NCBI GenBank assembly: GCA_009829735.1
Contig: CM020618.1
Span: 37,114,894 to 37,178,893 of the forward strand
DNA from: Pyropia yezoensis
Taxonomy: Eukaryota; Rhodophyta; Bangiophyceae; Bangiales; Bangiaceae
DNA length: 64,000 nucleotides
Reading direction: 5' to 3'
In this document: piece after piece, positions 8,810 to 19,514 of the stretch
How the letters are laid out: the number at the start of each line of letters is the position of its first letter
How positions within the stretch are numbered: the first letter of the stretch is position 1
Translations under genes and position numbers: made by a program
The notes under the pieces: generated by a model
Seen by the model: the letters and a program-made list of their open reading frames with translations, nothing else
The model's database searches: none
What the model was told of the DNA's origin: nothing

Positions 8810-10960
8810 TCAGGCTGGCACGGCCGCCGCCGCCCCCCGACGCCGCACCACTTGGGACGCCGCAGCCGGCATGCCATCTGCCTGGGACGCCACCGCGGGC
8901 AGGCCGTCTGCCTGGGCGGCTATCGCAGCGAGGTCTTCGGCCTCAGCTGGCGAAGGCGGCGGCAGCCGCACCGTAGCGCCAATGAGGATGTGGTCACTCG
9001 GCTCGGCGGCGGTCGGCAGCGGCCCGCCCACGGCCTCCCGCTTGGGCGTTGGCAGCACGTCCACAACGTCCACCCCCGGCGTGACGAGCACATAGTCAAG
9101 GGTCTCGATGAAGGGGGGACCGTCGCCAATGCGCGCAAAGTTGGTCCACCCGGGCTCCCGCCCCCGCACCCGTACGTAGGCCGACGCCAGCGGCGCCGGC
9201 ACGTCGGGCCGCCACGGGTCGTGCGGCCGCGGGTGCGGGTACGCCGCGTCTCCGCGGGGGAGTCCCCCCGTGGTCAGCAGCCTGTACGCCGCGTCGCCGG
9301 GCTTGATGTTAAAGTCCCCTGCCATGATGCCCGCCTCCCCAGGGGGGACCAGCCGGTGAAAGGCCGCCGACATGAGGGCGCTGTTGATGACCATGGCGGG
9401 GGGGGACCAAAACGCGCACGGCATGTGATAGGTCGCCACCGTCACGGCCGCACCGTTGGCGCGGCACCGCAGGCGTGTGGCGACAAGGACATTACGGCGG
9501 CGCTCGGTGTAGGACCACGGGTCAAACGCAGAGGAGCGCCGTGGGAAGGGAGGGGGGGGAGGGGGGGACGACGCCACCGACGTGGACTTGGACGCTACGC
9601 CGTCGCTGCTGCTGCCGTCGCCGCCGCTGCTGTGGTCCTTGGCAGACCGGTTGCCAACAAAGGGCCACCGACCACCGAGGGAAGGAAAGCTGCCCACCGA
9701 AGGTAACGCCCCGCCACCACCACAGCCGCCGCTCGCAGCGGGGGGAAGGGAGGAAGTGGTCAGCGCCCGCCACGCGGCGCGCAGCCGTCCGACAGCATCG
9801 ACAAAAAACCGAAACGGCACGGGTGGCGGCGGCGCACGCGGCCACGCCTTGCCCTCTGCCACCCGCACCAGCGCCGTGTCGGTAACATCAAACGTGTCCA
9901 ACGGCACCGCAACACCAACGCCCATGTAACCGTTAAACGACCCACCATAGAGGGACACGACAAAGTGATAGCCGTGGGCGGCAAAGAGCGTGTGCAGGGG
10001 GCCCGCCCACACCTCTGACACTTCCTGCAGGCAGATGATGGCGCGGGCGGCGAGCGGCGCGCGGAGCTTGCCAACCAGCCGGGACAGCCGGGTGGGGGCG
10101 TCCAGGTTGGCCGCCTCGCAGTGGCAAAACCGGGACGGCGGCGCCAGGGACGACGACAGCACGTTGTACGTGACCACCTTGACCAGCGTCGGCGCGTCAG
10201 ATGGCGCCAGCATCGGCTCCTCCCACACATCGGGCGCCGCGCCGGCGGCGCTGCCCCCGCCGCCGCCTCCCCCACCATTGCCGCCATTAGCGGAGCCGCC
10301 ACCATTGCTCGGCGGCGCGCCGCTGTCGCGGGGTTCGGACGCGGGGGAGCCCCCGCCGAGCGTCGACCGCAGGCTGTCCAGGTGCGGGAGGTGCAGCTGG
10401 AAGCCGCCGCCCCCCGCCGCCGCCGCCGGCGCGCCAGACGCCGCGCCACCACCGCCGTCCACGGTCAGCCCGCCACCGCCGCCGCCGCCACTCCCACTCT
10501 CCCCACCACTGCCGACGACGCCGCCGCCGCTGCTGCTGCCGCCGCCGCCACCGCCGCCGCCGTCAACGGCCGCCGGCGCACGGGCCATGCTAGCAGGGCT
10601 GCGGGCAGGTGCCAAGCCCGTCGCGGCGGTGCATGCGCGGCGGCGGCGCACCACTGCCAGCGGGGCGGCCGCAAAACCCCTGCCGCCGCCGCTGCTGCCG
10701 CCGCAAACAGGGGCGGTGGCTGTGGCAGCCGCCGCGCGTCGGCCGCCGATGGCGGGGTGGGCCCACGCGGCCGCCACGCCGGCGCACGCGTGGGGGTGGA
10801 AGCACACGCCCAGGGCGGGGTGGGGGCGCTTGTACAGCGGCGGGGGCAGCAAGCCGGGGGGGGGCGTTGCGGCTGTAATCCGTGTCCAGGGACGCGCGGC
10901 AGCGGCAGCGGCGGACCAGGCAGGGGGGGGAGCGGCCGCGGCGGCCATGCGAATCGACAT
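8810..10960 (-). CDS. Endonuclease/exonuclease/phosphatase (EEP, DNase I-like) family hydrolase
   Basis: The 716-aa product has an EEP-fold catalytic domain in its C-terminal half. Motifs in order are TYNVLSS (metal/Asn motif), ICLQEVSEV (catalytic Glu), YGGSFNGYMGVGVAV, TYHMP (His motif), AGDFNIKPGD (catalytic Asp/Asn), ETLDYVLV and PSDHILI (terminal Asp-His). These residues bind Mg2+ and cleave phosphodiester or phosphomonoester bonds in DNase I, CCR4/nocturnin and inositol phosphatase relatives. The substrate cannot be assigned here. The order and spacing are closest to CCR4/nocturnin-like and uncharacterised algal EEP proteins. The N-terminal 250 residues are Ala/Pro/Arg/Gly-rich and could include an organelle transit peptide. 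A Gly/Ser/Pro linker interrupts the domain between the Glu and His motifs. The start at 10960 (MSIRMAAAA) follows a C/T-rich leader; Met at 10948 is an alternative, and the frame stays open upstream to 11389. Confidence 0.85.
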   Translation of the reverse strand: MSIRMAAAAAPPPAWSAAAAAARPWTRITAATPPPGLLPPPLYKRPHPALGVCFHPHACAGVAAAWAHPAIGGRRAAAATATAPVCGGSSGGGRGFAAAPLAVVRRRRACTAATGLAPARSPASMARAPAAVDGGGGGGGGSSSGGGVVGSGGESGSGGGGGGGLTVDGGGGAASGAPAAAAGGGGFQLHLPHLDSLRSTLGGGSPASEPRDSGAPPSNGGGSANGGNGGGGGGGGSAAGAAPDVWEEPMLAPSDAPTLVKVVTYNVLSSSLAPPSRFCHCEAANLDAPTRLSRLVGKLRAPLAARAIICLQEVSEVWAGPLHTLFAAHGYHFVVSLYGGSFNGYMGVGVAVPLDTFDVTDTALVRVAEGKAWPRAPPPPVPFRFFVDAVGRLRAAWRALTTSSLPPAASGGCGGGGALPSVGSFPSLGGRWPFVGNRSAKDHSSGGDGSSSDGVASKSTSVASSPPPPPPFPRRSSAFDPWSYTERRRNVLVATRLRCRANGAAVTVATYHMPCAFWSPPAMVINSALMSAAFHRLVPPGEAGIMAGDFNIKPGDAAYRLLTTGGLPRGDAAYPHPRPHDPWRPDVPAPLASAYVRVRGREPGWTNFARIGDGPPFIETLDYVLVTPGVDVVDVLPTPKREAVGGPLPTAAEPSDHILIGATVRLPPPSPAEAEDLAAIAAQADGLPAVASQADGMPAAASQVVRRRGAAAAVPA

Positions 10961-12059
10961 TGGGATGGGGGTGGTGCACGAGGGAGGAAGGGGGTTGGAG
11001 AAAAGGGCGGGCGGCAAGGGGGGGGGCAACGGCGATAAGCGGGCAGGAAGGGCTGGCCGGCCTCGCTGCACGGGCGAGCCGCCGTGGTCATCCACTGCGC
11101 GAGCGCCACAGGGGCGGCGATGAGAAGAGCCAGGGGCGCCGGCGGCGGGCGGCAGGGTGGAAGGGCTCCCAGGTGTGAGGCCCCGGCGGCGGGGAGAGGA
11201 GGAAAGGGCCAGCGGCAGGCAGAGGGAGGAGGGCGAGGTCAGCGTCGCCGGTGAAGAGAAAAGGGTGAGGTCAACGGTGGCGGCGACAAGTGGCGGGGGG
11301 CGGCGGCGAGTGGCGGGGGGGCAGTCGCAAGAGGCGGGGGGCGGCGGCAAGTGGCTAAGGCCGGCGACGGCAGCAGCGAGGGGAACCAACCTCGGGCAGG
11401 GCAGAGTGAGGCACGGTCCGACCGGTGTGGGGGCGATGCGTCTCTTTGGGCTTGAAATCGAGGATCTCTAAAAAAACACGTCCTCGAGCGTCACCACGCC
11501 TCGGGTGAAGCGAGTCAGGTCGCTCGTGAGTGCTCCACCGACGCAATCCTCCTCGTTGCTGCAGGCCGGACTTAAAATTCTATAGAACTATTTACAAATC
11601 GGTCACCCACCCACGGACCGTGACCGCGACCGTCGTCGGCAACGCAGGACGATTCACAGTTGTTGCCAGCTCAAGCCGGGACTAAGCCGGAACTCAGGAT
11701 GCGTCTTGAAGGGACGTGAAGGTGACCCTGTTTCCGACGGCCACAATGGTTTATATGGTAGGTTGCAGAAGAAAGATACACGGAGCGCTCTTTTCTCATT
11801 CCTCCGAGAACCTTTGGGCCACAGGCCTGAGCCAATGAGGTGCCTTGACGGTATGCCCCGGTGTAATGGGCCCCACATGAGCGGTGGTGGGTCCCTTTCG
11901 AGAAAACCTGCCAGCGTGCTCATCAAGAGGGACAGCGGGAGGGGGGTACACGCGGTGGGGTAGGCCACGACACGGGGGGTCGGGCCGGTGCTGCACAGCG
12001 ACGACGACGGTGACGACGGTGACGACGACGACGACGATGGCGACGACGGCGGCGGCAGC
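10961..12059. other. Intergenic region upstream of the EEP gene
   Basis: The first ~400 bases hold the purine-rich complement of the EEP leader. The stretch 11420-11960 has lower GC and no recognisable gene. From 11990 the sequence turns into GAC/GGC triplets that lead into the minisatellite. Confidence 0.4.
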
Positions 12060-12065
12060 AGCAGT

Positions 12066-12096
<31 letters not shown>

Positions 12097-12270
12097 ACGT
12101 CGGCGGCGGCGGCGACGTCGGCGGCGGCGGCGACGTCGGCGGCGGCGGCAACGTCGGCGGCGGCGGCAACGTCGGCGGCGGCGGCAACGTCGGCGGCGGC
12201 GGCAACGTCGGCGGCGGCGGCAACGTCGGCAGCAGCGGCAACGTCGGCGGCGGTGGCCACGTCGGCAGCA
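12060..12270. repeat. 18-bp GC-rich minisatellite
   Basis: About ten tandem copies of an 18-bp unit, four GGC triplets followed by GACGTC, AACGTC or CACGTC. The unit length is a multiple of three, so all six frames stay open (for example DVAAAA or VGGGGN repeats). The open frames therefore do not prove a gene. Confidence 0.85.
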
Positions 12271-12299
12271 GCGGCGACGACGGCGAGTTTGGGGGGGGG

Positions 12300-13075
12300 A
12301 GGGGGGGACGGCAGTGGCGGCGGCAGCGACGGCGATGGCCGCGGCGGCGGTGGCGGCGGCGATGACGAGTTTTGGGGGGGGGAGGGGGGGGATGGCGGCG
12401 GCGACGTCAGCGGCGGCGGCGGGATGGACGGCAGCAGCGACGACGGCGGGTGGGGGGGGGGGGGGGGGGGGGCGCGGCGGCGGCGATGACGGCGGCGGCG
12501 GGGACGGCGACGACGCTGGTGGCGTCGGCTGCTGTGGCGGCCGGCCCGGCGGCCGAGGCGGAGGTGGTGACCACCCTGTCGGTGCCGGTGCCCGCGGCGC
12601 CGGCGACCCCGCGCACCTCGGTGCCCATGGTGCCGGCCGCCGTGGCCGACGAGACTGCCATGGCGGTGGCTGCGACGGCGACGGCGATGGCGGCGGCGGC
12701 GGTGGCGGCGGCGATGACGAGTTTTCTGGGGGGGAGGGGGGGGACGGCGGCGGCGACGTCAGCGGCGGCGGCGGAATGGACGACAGCGGCGACGACGGCG
12801 TGTTTAGGGGGGGGGGGGGGGGGGCCGGCGGCGGCAATGAAGGCGGCGGCGGGGATGGCGACGACGCTGGTGGCGTCGGCTGCTGTGGCGGCCGGCCCGG
12901 TGGCCGAGGCGGAGGTGGTGGCCACCCTTCCTGTGCCGGTGCCCGCGGTGCCGGCGACCCCGCGCACCTCGGTGCCCATGGTGGCGGCCGCCGTGGCCGA
13001 CGAGGCGGCCATGTTGACCGCGGCTGCAGCGGCGGTGATGGCTACGATTTTTGGGGGGAGAGGGGAAGAGGTTGA
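12300..13075. repeat. Tandem duplication with a 351-bp period
   Basis: Sequence around 12500-12730 recurs around 12857-13060 at an offset of about 351 bp. The shared part includes a plus-strand Ala/Val-rich frame with TTLVASAAVAAGP and PATPRTSVPMV. Units end in a T-run followed by a G-run. A more diverged third unit may lie at 13168-13330. Substitutions between copies often change the amino acid, so coding is doubtful. An Ala-rich repetitive protein broken by poly-G errors is the alternative. Confidence 0.6.
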
Positions 13076-14145
13076 CGGCCTTTTTTGTTGGGGGGTAGGG
13101 GAGGGCGCCTGGTAGCGGCGGTGGGGATGGTCTTTAATCGAGGGAGGGTGCCCGCGATAGCGCGGCAGTGGTGACGGCGGCGGCGGCGGTGGCGACGTCG
13201 GTCACCACGGCGGCGGTCGACGCGGGGGCGGCGGTGGCCATTGAAGAGGCGGCGGTCACGGCGACCGCCGCGGCAGCCATCGAGGCGGTCGCAAAGACGG
13301 CCTGGCCACAGGCGGCTGTGGTAACGTGTTTTGGGGAGGGAGGAGGCGGGGACGGTGTTTTGGGGGGGGGGGGGGGGGGGGGGGCGGCGGGCAGACGGCC
13401 GTGTAGACTTTTTGGTGGGGGTGAGGCAGGCCACAGGAAGATGTGGCCACGTTTTTTTGGGCGGCGGTGGTGCCGCCGCCGTTGTGGGAGAGGGAGAGCA
13501 GGGCGGCAGGCGGCCGCGGGGACGGTTCGCAGGGGGAGGGTGGGGGGACGGTGGGGACGCTTTGTGAGGGGGTCGGGGAAGGTCGCTGGGGACGGCGGGG
13601 TCGGTTTTTTTCGCTGGGGGGTGTGGTGGCGGTAGCAGCGCCAGGGGGTGGAGGGGGAGGGTTCCAAGGGCTGGTAGCTGCCCATTTTTGGAGGGGGCGG
13701 GCTGGGGACGTTGATGGCTTTCTGCGTTGGGGGCATTCTAGTGACGCATGGCGGCGGTGTTTTGTTTGGGCGAGGGCGGCTGCGGCGATGGCGGGCGGTT
13801 CGATAGCTGGATGGGGGGGCGGGGGGAGGGTCCGTAGGCGTAAGGAGAAACGGGCAGGGTAAAGTCATTGTTTGAATTGGAGTGGAGCGGGTGGCGGCGA
13901 CAACAGTGGCATTGGTGCTAGCCGCCGGCGCCGGCGCTCGCGTCAGCGCAGGCGCTTTTCTTTCCATTGCGGGCGCAGGGGGGCAGGCGCGGTGGCTCCA
14001 CTGGGCAGAAGGGATATGAGGGACGGGGCGGGTAAATTCTGGTGCAGCAGGACAGGGAGGAAGGTGGTGTCGGGATGGTGCAGGGCGTCGTGCGGGCCCC
14101 ATTTTGGGGGGGGGCATGGGATGGTCTGCCCGATAGGCCAAACAG
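13076..14145. other. G-rich tract with recurrent T-run/G-run junctions
   Basis: No gene is called. The plus strand is strongly G-rich and repeatedly shows four to eight T followed by a G run (13047, 13328, 13359, 13408, 13450, 13605, 13684, 14100). The long minus-strand frame 13134-14423 is Pro/His/Arg-rich with no motif and looks fortuitous. Confidence 0.45.
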
Positions 14146-14186
14146 CATCGAGGCACTTCGTGCTCAAAGCACGAAGTGCCTTGATG
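14146..14186. repeat. 19-bp inverted repeat with 3-nt loop
   Basis: Arms 14146-14164 and 14168-14186 are complementary at 18 of 19 positions, the exception being a G:T pair, around the loop CAA. This gives a strong hairpin on either strand. Its role is unknown: it could be a cruciform, a transposon relic or a small-RNA precursor. Confidence 0.8.
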
Positions 14187-15273
14187 CGATGTCGTGCACT
14201 TCCGCCTCTTCTCGAGGCATGACCCCCCCCCACGCCACGCACATGTGAGACGTTTTCCCCCTTGCCTCCTGGGCCCGTGCACTGTCCGCGCCTGTCGAGA
14301 ACCCACTCCACCTGGGCATGCCCCCCCGCACTGCACTCCACCTGCCAAAGGTGGAACCGCCAGAGGGAAGCGGGCTGGGGGGGGTTGCCTCCCTGATGTG
14401 CCTGGTCCAGGAGAGGGGTCCACAAGGGGAAGGGGGGGGAGAGGCCCGCTTCATCAGGAGCATGAGGGGCACCTGCCCAAGATGCCACAACGGGCACTGG
14501 ACACATGAGGACCAGGCTTCTTCGTGGACCAATCAGGCGACCCCATGACATGGAACATTTACCCCAAGAACGGCGATCTCAAAAACGGTGACCCGCACAC
14601 AGAAAAAAGTCCTCAAAACAATGGCCTCCAGCCGTCCCATGGCTCCTCTCTAAAATCGACTACCCCTCTTCCAAGCCTCAGTTAGCACGTAGGCCAGGAC
14701 CGACCCCCGAGCCGGGCAAATCAATGCGAAAAGGATGCCCCCATTTCAGGGTCGACAGCAGCCGGTCCACCCAGGGTGTCCCTGAAAGCGGTACGCCGTC
14801 CCGGGGACCCAAGGACCTCATGAGTTCGTATGGGGCTCTGTGATCCTTCTGTCAGCATGGCGCCCGTGGACCCCGCCACGGCCGGTGTGGAGCCCGGGCC
14901 CGAGCCGAGAAAAACCTCCATGTATCTTTTTTGTGCAACGTACCATAGTTCCTCTCCCAGGGGAAAGGTTGGAGAACCTTTCCCGGGAGGAGCCGGATAG
15001 GCCTTCCGGCGCCGTACACTTGGCCAACTGGGCTTGATGCAGTGGGGAGATTAGGCGTCCTCGATCCCCTAATAAGCTGCCCCTAATCCCCTAATGCGGT
15101 ACCTTTCCCCTCAGGAAGAACTGGAAGACCTCGTCTGTAAGGTGTCCCAGACTCAAGCCTACAGTATATTAAGTCTGAAGGTGGCTTTCAAGCCTTCCCT
15201 CATATAAAGTGCGATTCAAGGCAAAGGAATCTTGAATCGGGCTCTGGTGGCCTTGGCACTCCGCCTCAGCGGG
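14187..15273. other. Intergenic region upstream of EFL1
   Basis: Moderate-GC DNA with no gene recognised. Short inverted and repeated pieces occur (for example GGAAAGGTTGGAGAACCTTTCC near 14962 and repeats of CCCCTAAT near 15066-15095). It probably includes the EFL1 promoter. Confidence 0.4.
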
Positions 15274-15396
15274 CCGTTTGCCCTCCTCTTTCTCTCCTTT
15301 CCCAACTCCCCTTCCCTTTTCCACCTGTCCCTCACCCCTCCACTCCTCCGCCTCCATTTCCTCTTCTTTCCTCTTTCCTCCCTTTCCCCCACCACC
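15274..15396 (+). promoter_or_regulatory. Pyrimidine-rich 5' leader of EFL1
   Basis: Almost all bases on the coding strand are C or T for about 120 nt, ending in CCCACCACCATGG. Similar C/T-rich leaders precede the starts at 3073, 5647, 7526, 10960 and 24764. This supports the chosen ATG and suggests a shared initiator or 5'-UTR type in this genome. A TOP-like translational role is speculative. Confidence 0.55.
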
Positions 15397-18325
15397 ATGG
15401 GTACAGGCGGTGCGTCGACGTCGCCCCCTCCCCGCGCGCTGGCGGTGGTTCCCTCCCGGATACGTAACCTGTGTGTGCTCGCGCACGTGGACCACGGCAA
15501 GACGGCGCTCACCGACGCGCTCATCGCATCGAGCGGGGTCATCAGTACCCGCCTGGCGGGGCGGGTGCGGTACCTCGACTCGCGGGAGGATGAGCAGCAG
15601 CGGGGGATTACTATGAAGTCGAGCGCCATTGCGCTCGGCCACCGCGTGCGGGGAGCGCCCGCTGTGGCGGCGGGCGCGACGGCGGGCGCGGCAAGGAGGA
15701 CGGGCGGTGACGATAAGGGTGCTGCGGCGGCGGCGGCCGCCACTGAGGGACCCCTCCACGTCATCAACGTGATTGACTCGCCCGGCCACGTGGACTTTAC
15801 CGGCGAAGTCGACGTTGCCTTGCGCGTGTCAGACGGCGCCCTGCTGGTTGTTGACGTGGTGGAGGGTGTCTGTGTGCAGACGGTGGCGGTGCTACGAGCC
15901 GCCCTCGACCGCCGCGTCGTGCCTCTGCTCGTCCTCAACAAGATTGACCGCTTGCACAGTGAGCTCCACCTCTCCCCGTCCGAGGCGTATGCACACCTGG
16001 CGCGGGTGCTGGAGCAGGTGAACGTGGTCATGGGCGTGCAAGAGGCAGAGGAGATGTTGAAGCAGGCCGACCAGGATGTGGACGCAGACCGGAAGGCGAG
16101 CGCCGCGTCTCCAGTCGACGGGGCGGCGGCGGACGAGGAAGCAGCTGGGTCGGTGACCTTTTCCCCCGAGCTTGGCAACGTGGTTTTTGCGAGCGCCTTG
16201 GATGGGTGGGCCTTTCGGGTGTCCCACTTTGCCGATATCTACGCGGCCAAGTTTGGGATGCCACGCGACGCGCTGCGGGCCACCCTCTGGGGAGACTATT
16301 ACCTTAACCCAAAGACGAAGCGCATCGTCAAGCGGCGGCGCATGCAGGCGGCCGACGAGGCGGCGGGTGGCAGGGGCGGTGGGGGGGGGGTGGTGGGGGC
16401 GGCGGCGGTGGCAGCGGTGACCTTGGCGGCAAGCCCATGTTTGTACAGTTTGTCCTGGACAACCTGTGGGCCGTCTATGACGGGGTTTTAGGCAAGGCGG
16501 CCGACGCGTTGGCGGCGGGCCTGCCCCCTGGCGGCGCGGACCCCCGCCCCCGCGACGTTCAGCTGGCGGTCCGCGACAAGATGGTGACCCGTCTCGGCCT
16601 GGCGGTTGAGGCGCGGGACCTCCGCCACCGTGACGCGCGGGTGGCCATCCACGCGATTATGGCCGCGTGGCTGCCGGCGGCGTCGGCGCTGCTCGACGCC
16701 ATTGTGGAGGTGCTGCCCAGCCCGGCTGGCGCGCAGGGGGGGGAGCGGCTGTCGCTGCTGTGGCCGCACACGGCCGAGGCGGCGGCGGCCGCCGCGGCCG
16801 CCGGCGCTGGGGCAACTTGCGAGGGCGGCGGGAAGGGGGACACGGGTGACGTCGCTGCCGCCCGCCATGGAGAAGGCACCGACGGTGACGGCGACCCGGG
16901 CGGGGGCACCACCGCAGACAGCGCGGGTTGCGACGGTGACACTTGCGTAGGTGTGCCCCCACCCGTCGCAGACCTCCCTGGCCTGGCCATCCGCCGGCAG
17001 GCTGCCGCGCTCGAGGCGTGCGCCGCCGATGCGTGGCCCGCGGCAGGCACCGCGGCGGGCAGCACGCCCCTGCTGGACGACGCTGCGCGGGGGGCACCCC
17101 CCCCGCTGCTGGCGCTCGTAACCAAGATGATTGCCCCGGTCGACGATACGGGCGCGGCCATGGTGACGCCCAAGATGGCCACCCCACGGTCCCGCACCGC
17201 GGACGCTTCTGGCGAGGCGGACGCCACAGAAGGGGCTGAAGCGGCCGACGCGTCTGTCAAGGCTGAGCGCGTGGCCGCGGCGGCCGCCATCACTCCTGCG
17301 GGTGGCAATGAGGCGCTGGCCCCTGCAGCCGCTACGGCCGCCGCCGCTGCTGCTGCCGAAGAAGCCGACATGGAGGCTGCGCTGCCCCCCCTGACCGCCC
17401 TCACCCGCGTCTTTGCCGGCGTCCTCCGCGTCGGCGACACCGTTCACGTGTATGGTCCGCGCTATTCGGCCGCCGCTGCCGCTGCCGCAGTCGCACAGGG
17501 CGCTTCCCCGCCCCACGTGGCCATTGCAACGGTCACGGCCTTGTACTTGCTGATGGGGCGCGAGATGGAGGCCGTTGCGTCCGTGTCGGCAGGACTGTTG
17601 TGTGGGGTGGCGGGGCTGGACAAGGTCGTTCTCAAGACGGCCTCCCTTTCATCCCTTCCTCCAGGGCCGGCCCGGCCCTTTGCGGTCGACGGCGCCGGCG
17701 GAGGGGGCGGGTCTTCTGGGGACGGCACAGGCGGCGGCGCGGGTGCGACAGACGGGGGTGTCGTGCGAGTGGCGCTCGAACCGTACGCGCCCAATGACAT
17801 GCGGCGGCTGACGGCCGGCTTGCGGCGCCTCCACGCTGCCGACGCAGCTGTGGAGGTGGCGCGCGGGCGCGGGGGGCAGCTGACGCTCGCCGCCGCTGGG
17901 GAGCTCCACCTGGAACGCTGCCTCGCGGATCTCCGAGACCGCTTTGCGCGCGGCGTGCGGGTGGTGGTGTCGCCGCCCATGGTGGCCTACCGCGAGACGG
18001 TGGCTGGCGGGGAGGGGGAGCGCCCACAGCCTGAGCAGCGCCGCGGGGGGGGGGGCGGTGGCGGCGGCACCGTCGGTGTCGCCGTACCCCTGGTGGGGGC
18101 CGGCGGCGGGGACGGCACCCCCGACGCGGTGGCTGGTGCCGACGCGGATGCGGCGGCACCGCTGACGGCCGACGAGCGCGCGTTGCTGCCGGCAGCCCTG
18201 GCGCTGGGTCGTGTCGAGGCGGCGGTGGTGGGCGGCATTTGCGTGCGACTGGCCGTTGCGCCGCTGCCGCCACGGCTGGCGGGGGTGCTGGACGCGGCCG
18301 CCCCACGCATGCGCGGCGTCAGCAG

Positions 18326-18356
<31 letters not shown>

Positions 18357-19514
18357 GGCGGTGACGGCGGCGACGGCGGTGGAGGCGGTGGCGGGGAGCT
18401 CCCCCAGGCCGGCCGCCTGGGCGGTGACGCCGACACGCGGCAGCGGCTGCGGCGGCGGCTTGCGGCGGCGCTCGCCGCCGACGCGGCCGACCCCGAGGTG
18501 GTTGGCTCTGCCGGAGCCGCGGCGGGGGAGGCGTGGCTCACGGGCTGGCGGCGCCTCCTGGCCGACCGCGTGTGGGCAGCGGGGCCTCGGGGGTTTGGCG
18601 CCAACGTACTGGTCGGCCCGCCTGCGGGGGGAAAGGGGGGTGGGGCTGAGGGCGCCCCCGCCGTGGGCGGTGACTCGGTGGCCGCCCTTTTTGTGTCGGC
18701 CGACGCGCCCGCCGTGGCGGGAGCCACCGCCGCTGTTGACGCCGCCGACGCGCCGCTGTCGCCCGCCGACGACGCGGGCGGCGGTGGTACTGACGTGGTG
18801 GCGGCGCGCCTGCTGCGGGACGTCCGCCGATGCGTTGTGTCGGGCTTCCAGTTGGCCACCGCGGCGGGGCCCCTGTGTGAGGAGCCCCTCCACGCCGTGG
18901 TGGTGGTCGTCCTTTCCGTGACCGTTGGGGGCGTCGGCAGCGGCGGCGGTGGCGGTGGTGGTGGTGGTGGTGGCAACCGAGATGGTCCGCCCCCCGCGGT
19001 GGCCGTCCCTGCGGGCCCCTTGATGAATGGGGTACGCGAGGCGAGTCGCCGGGCCATCCTCGGTGCCAACCCCCGCATTGCGGAAGCGCAGCTGGCCGTG
19101 ACCGTCCAGGTGTCTGCCGACGGCCTGGGCGGTACGTACAATGTGCTCGGCCGCCGCCGCGGGCGGGTGACCCGCGAGGCGCTCGTTGATGACCGGTCAA
19201 GCGTCTTTGTGGTTGACGCCGAGGTTCCCGTCGGCGCGTCCTTTGGCTTTGCCGACGACCTCCGGAAGACCACCAGCGGCGTCGCGCGCCCGCAAATGGT
19301 CTTTTCCCGCTGGGCGGCCGTTGCCGCCGACCCCTACTGGGTGCCCTCTACCGAAGAGGAACGCGAGGAGCTGGGGCTGGAGGACGGGACTGCGGCGGGC
19401 AACAACCTGGCACGCCAGCTGGTGACGGCGGTGCGCAAGCGCAAGGGGCTCCTTGTGGAGGAGCGGATTGTGGACAAGGCGGAAAAGCAGCGGACGCTGG
19501 CGCGGAAAAAGTGA
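15397..19514 (+). CDS. EFL1: Elongation factor-like GTPase 1 (ribosome maturation), split by a frameshift
   Basis: EFL1 (yeast Ria1) works with SBDS to release eIF6 from cytoplasmic pre-60S subunits. The N-terminal frame (15397 to about 16390) carries the GTPase motifs: AHVDHGKT (P-loop), RGITMKSS, DSPGHVDF, NKIDR and the SALDGWAF region. The second frame (to 19514) holds the post-G region MFVQFVLDNLW, domain II (TRVFAGVLRVGDTVHVYGP), domain III with GELHLERCL, and an EF2-like domain IV/V. It ends in a highly conserved EFL1 tail (FGFADDLRKTTSGVARPQ, DPYWVP, VRKRKGLLVEE.IVDKAEKQRTL). That tail separates it from EF2. The two frames differ within a G-run at 16379-16391, most simply a homopolymer indel. 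Total length, near 1370 aa, exceeds the usual ~1100 because of Ala/Gly inserts. No intron is seen. Confidence 0.92.

Noticed and set aside
12060-12270. CRISPR-like array
   Set aside because: Units are 18 bp without variable spacers, in eukaryotic DNA with no cas genes.
11884-12489. Ala/Ser/Thr and Gly/Asn repeat proteins
   Set aside because: Product of the 18-bp minisatellite; no unique sequence or start context.
13134-14423. 429-aa minus-strand frame
   Set aside because: Pro/His/Arg-rich with no motif; it spans the hairpin and the G-rich repeat tract and changes character repeatedly.
16379-16414. Short GT..AG intron to explain the EFL1 frame change
   Set aside because: The visible candidate is 36 nt, a multiple of three, so it would not correct the frame; a homopolymer indel is simpler.
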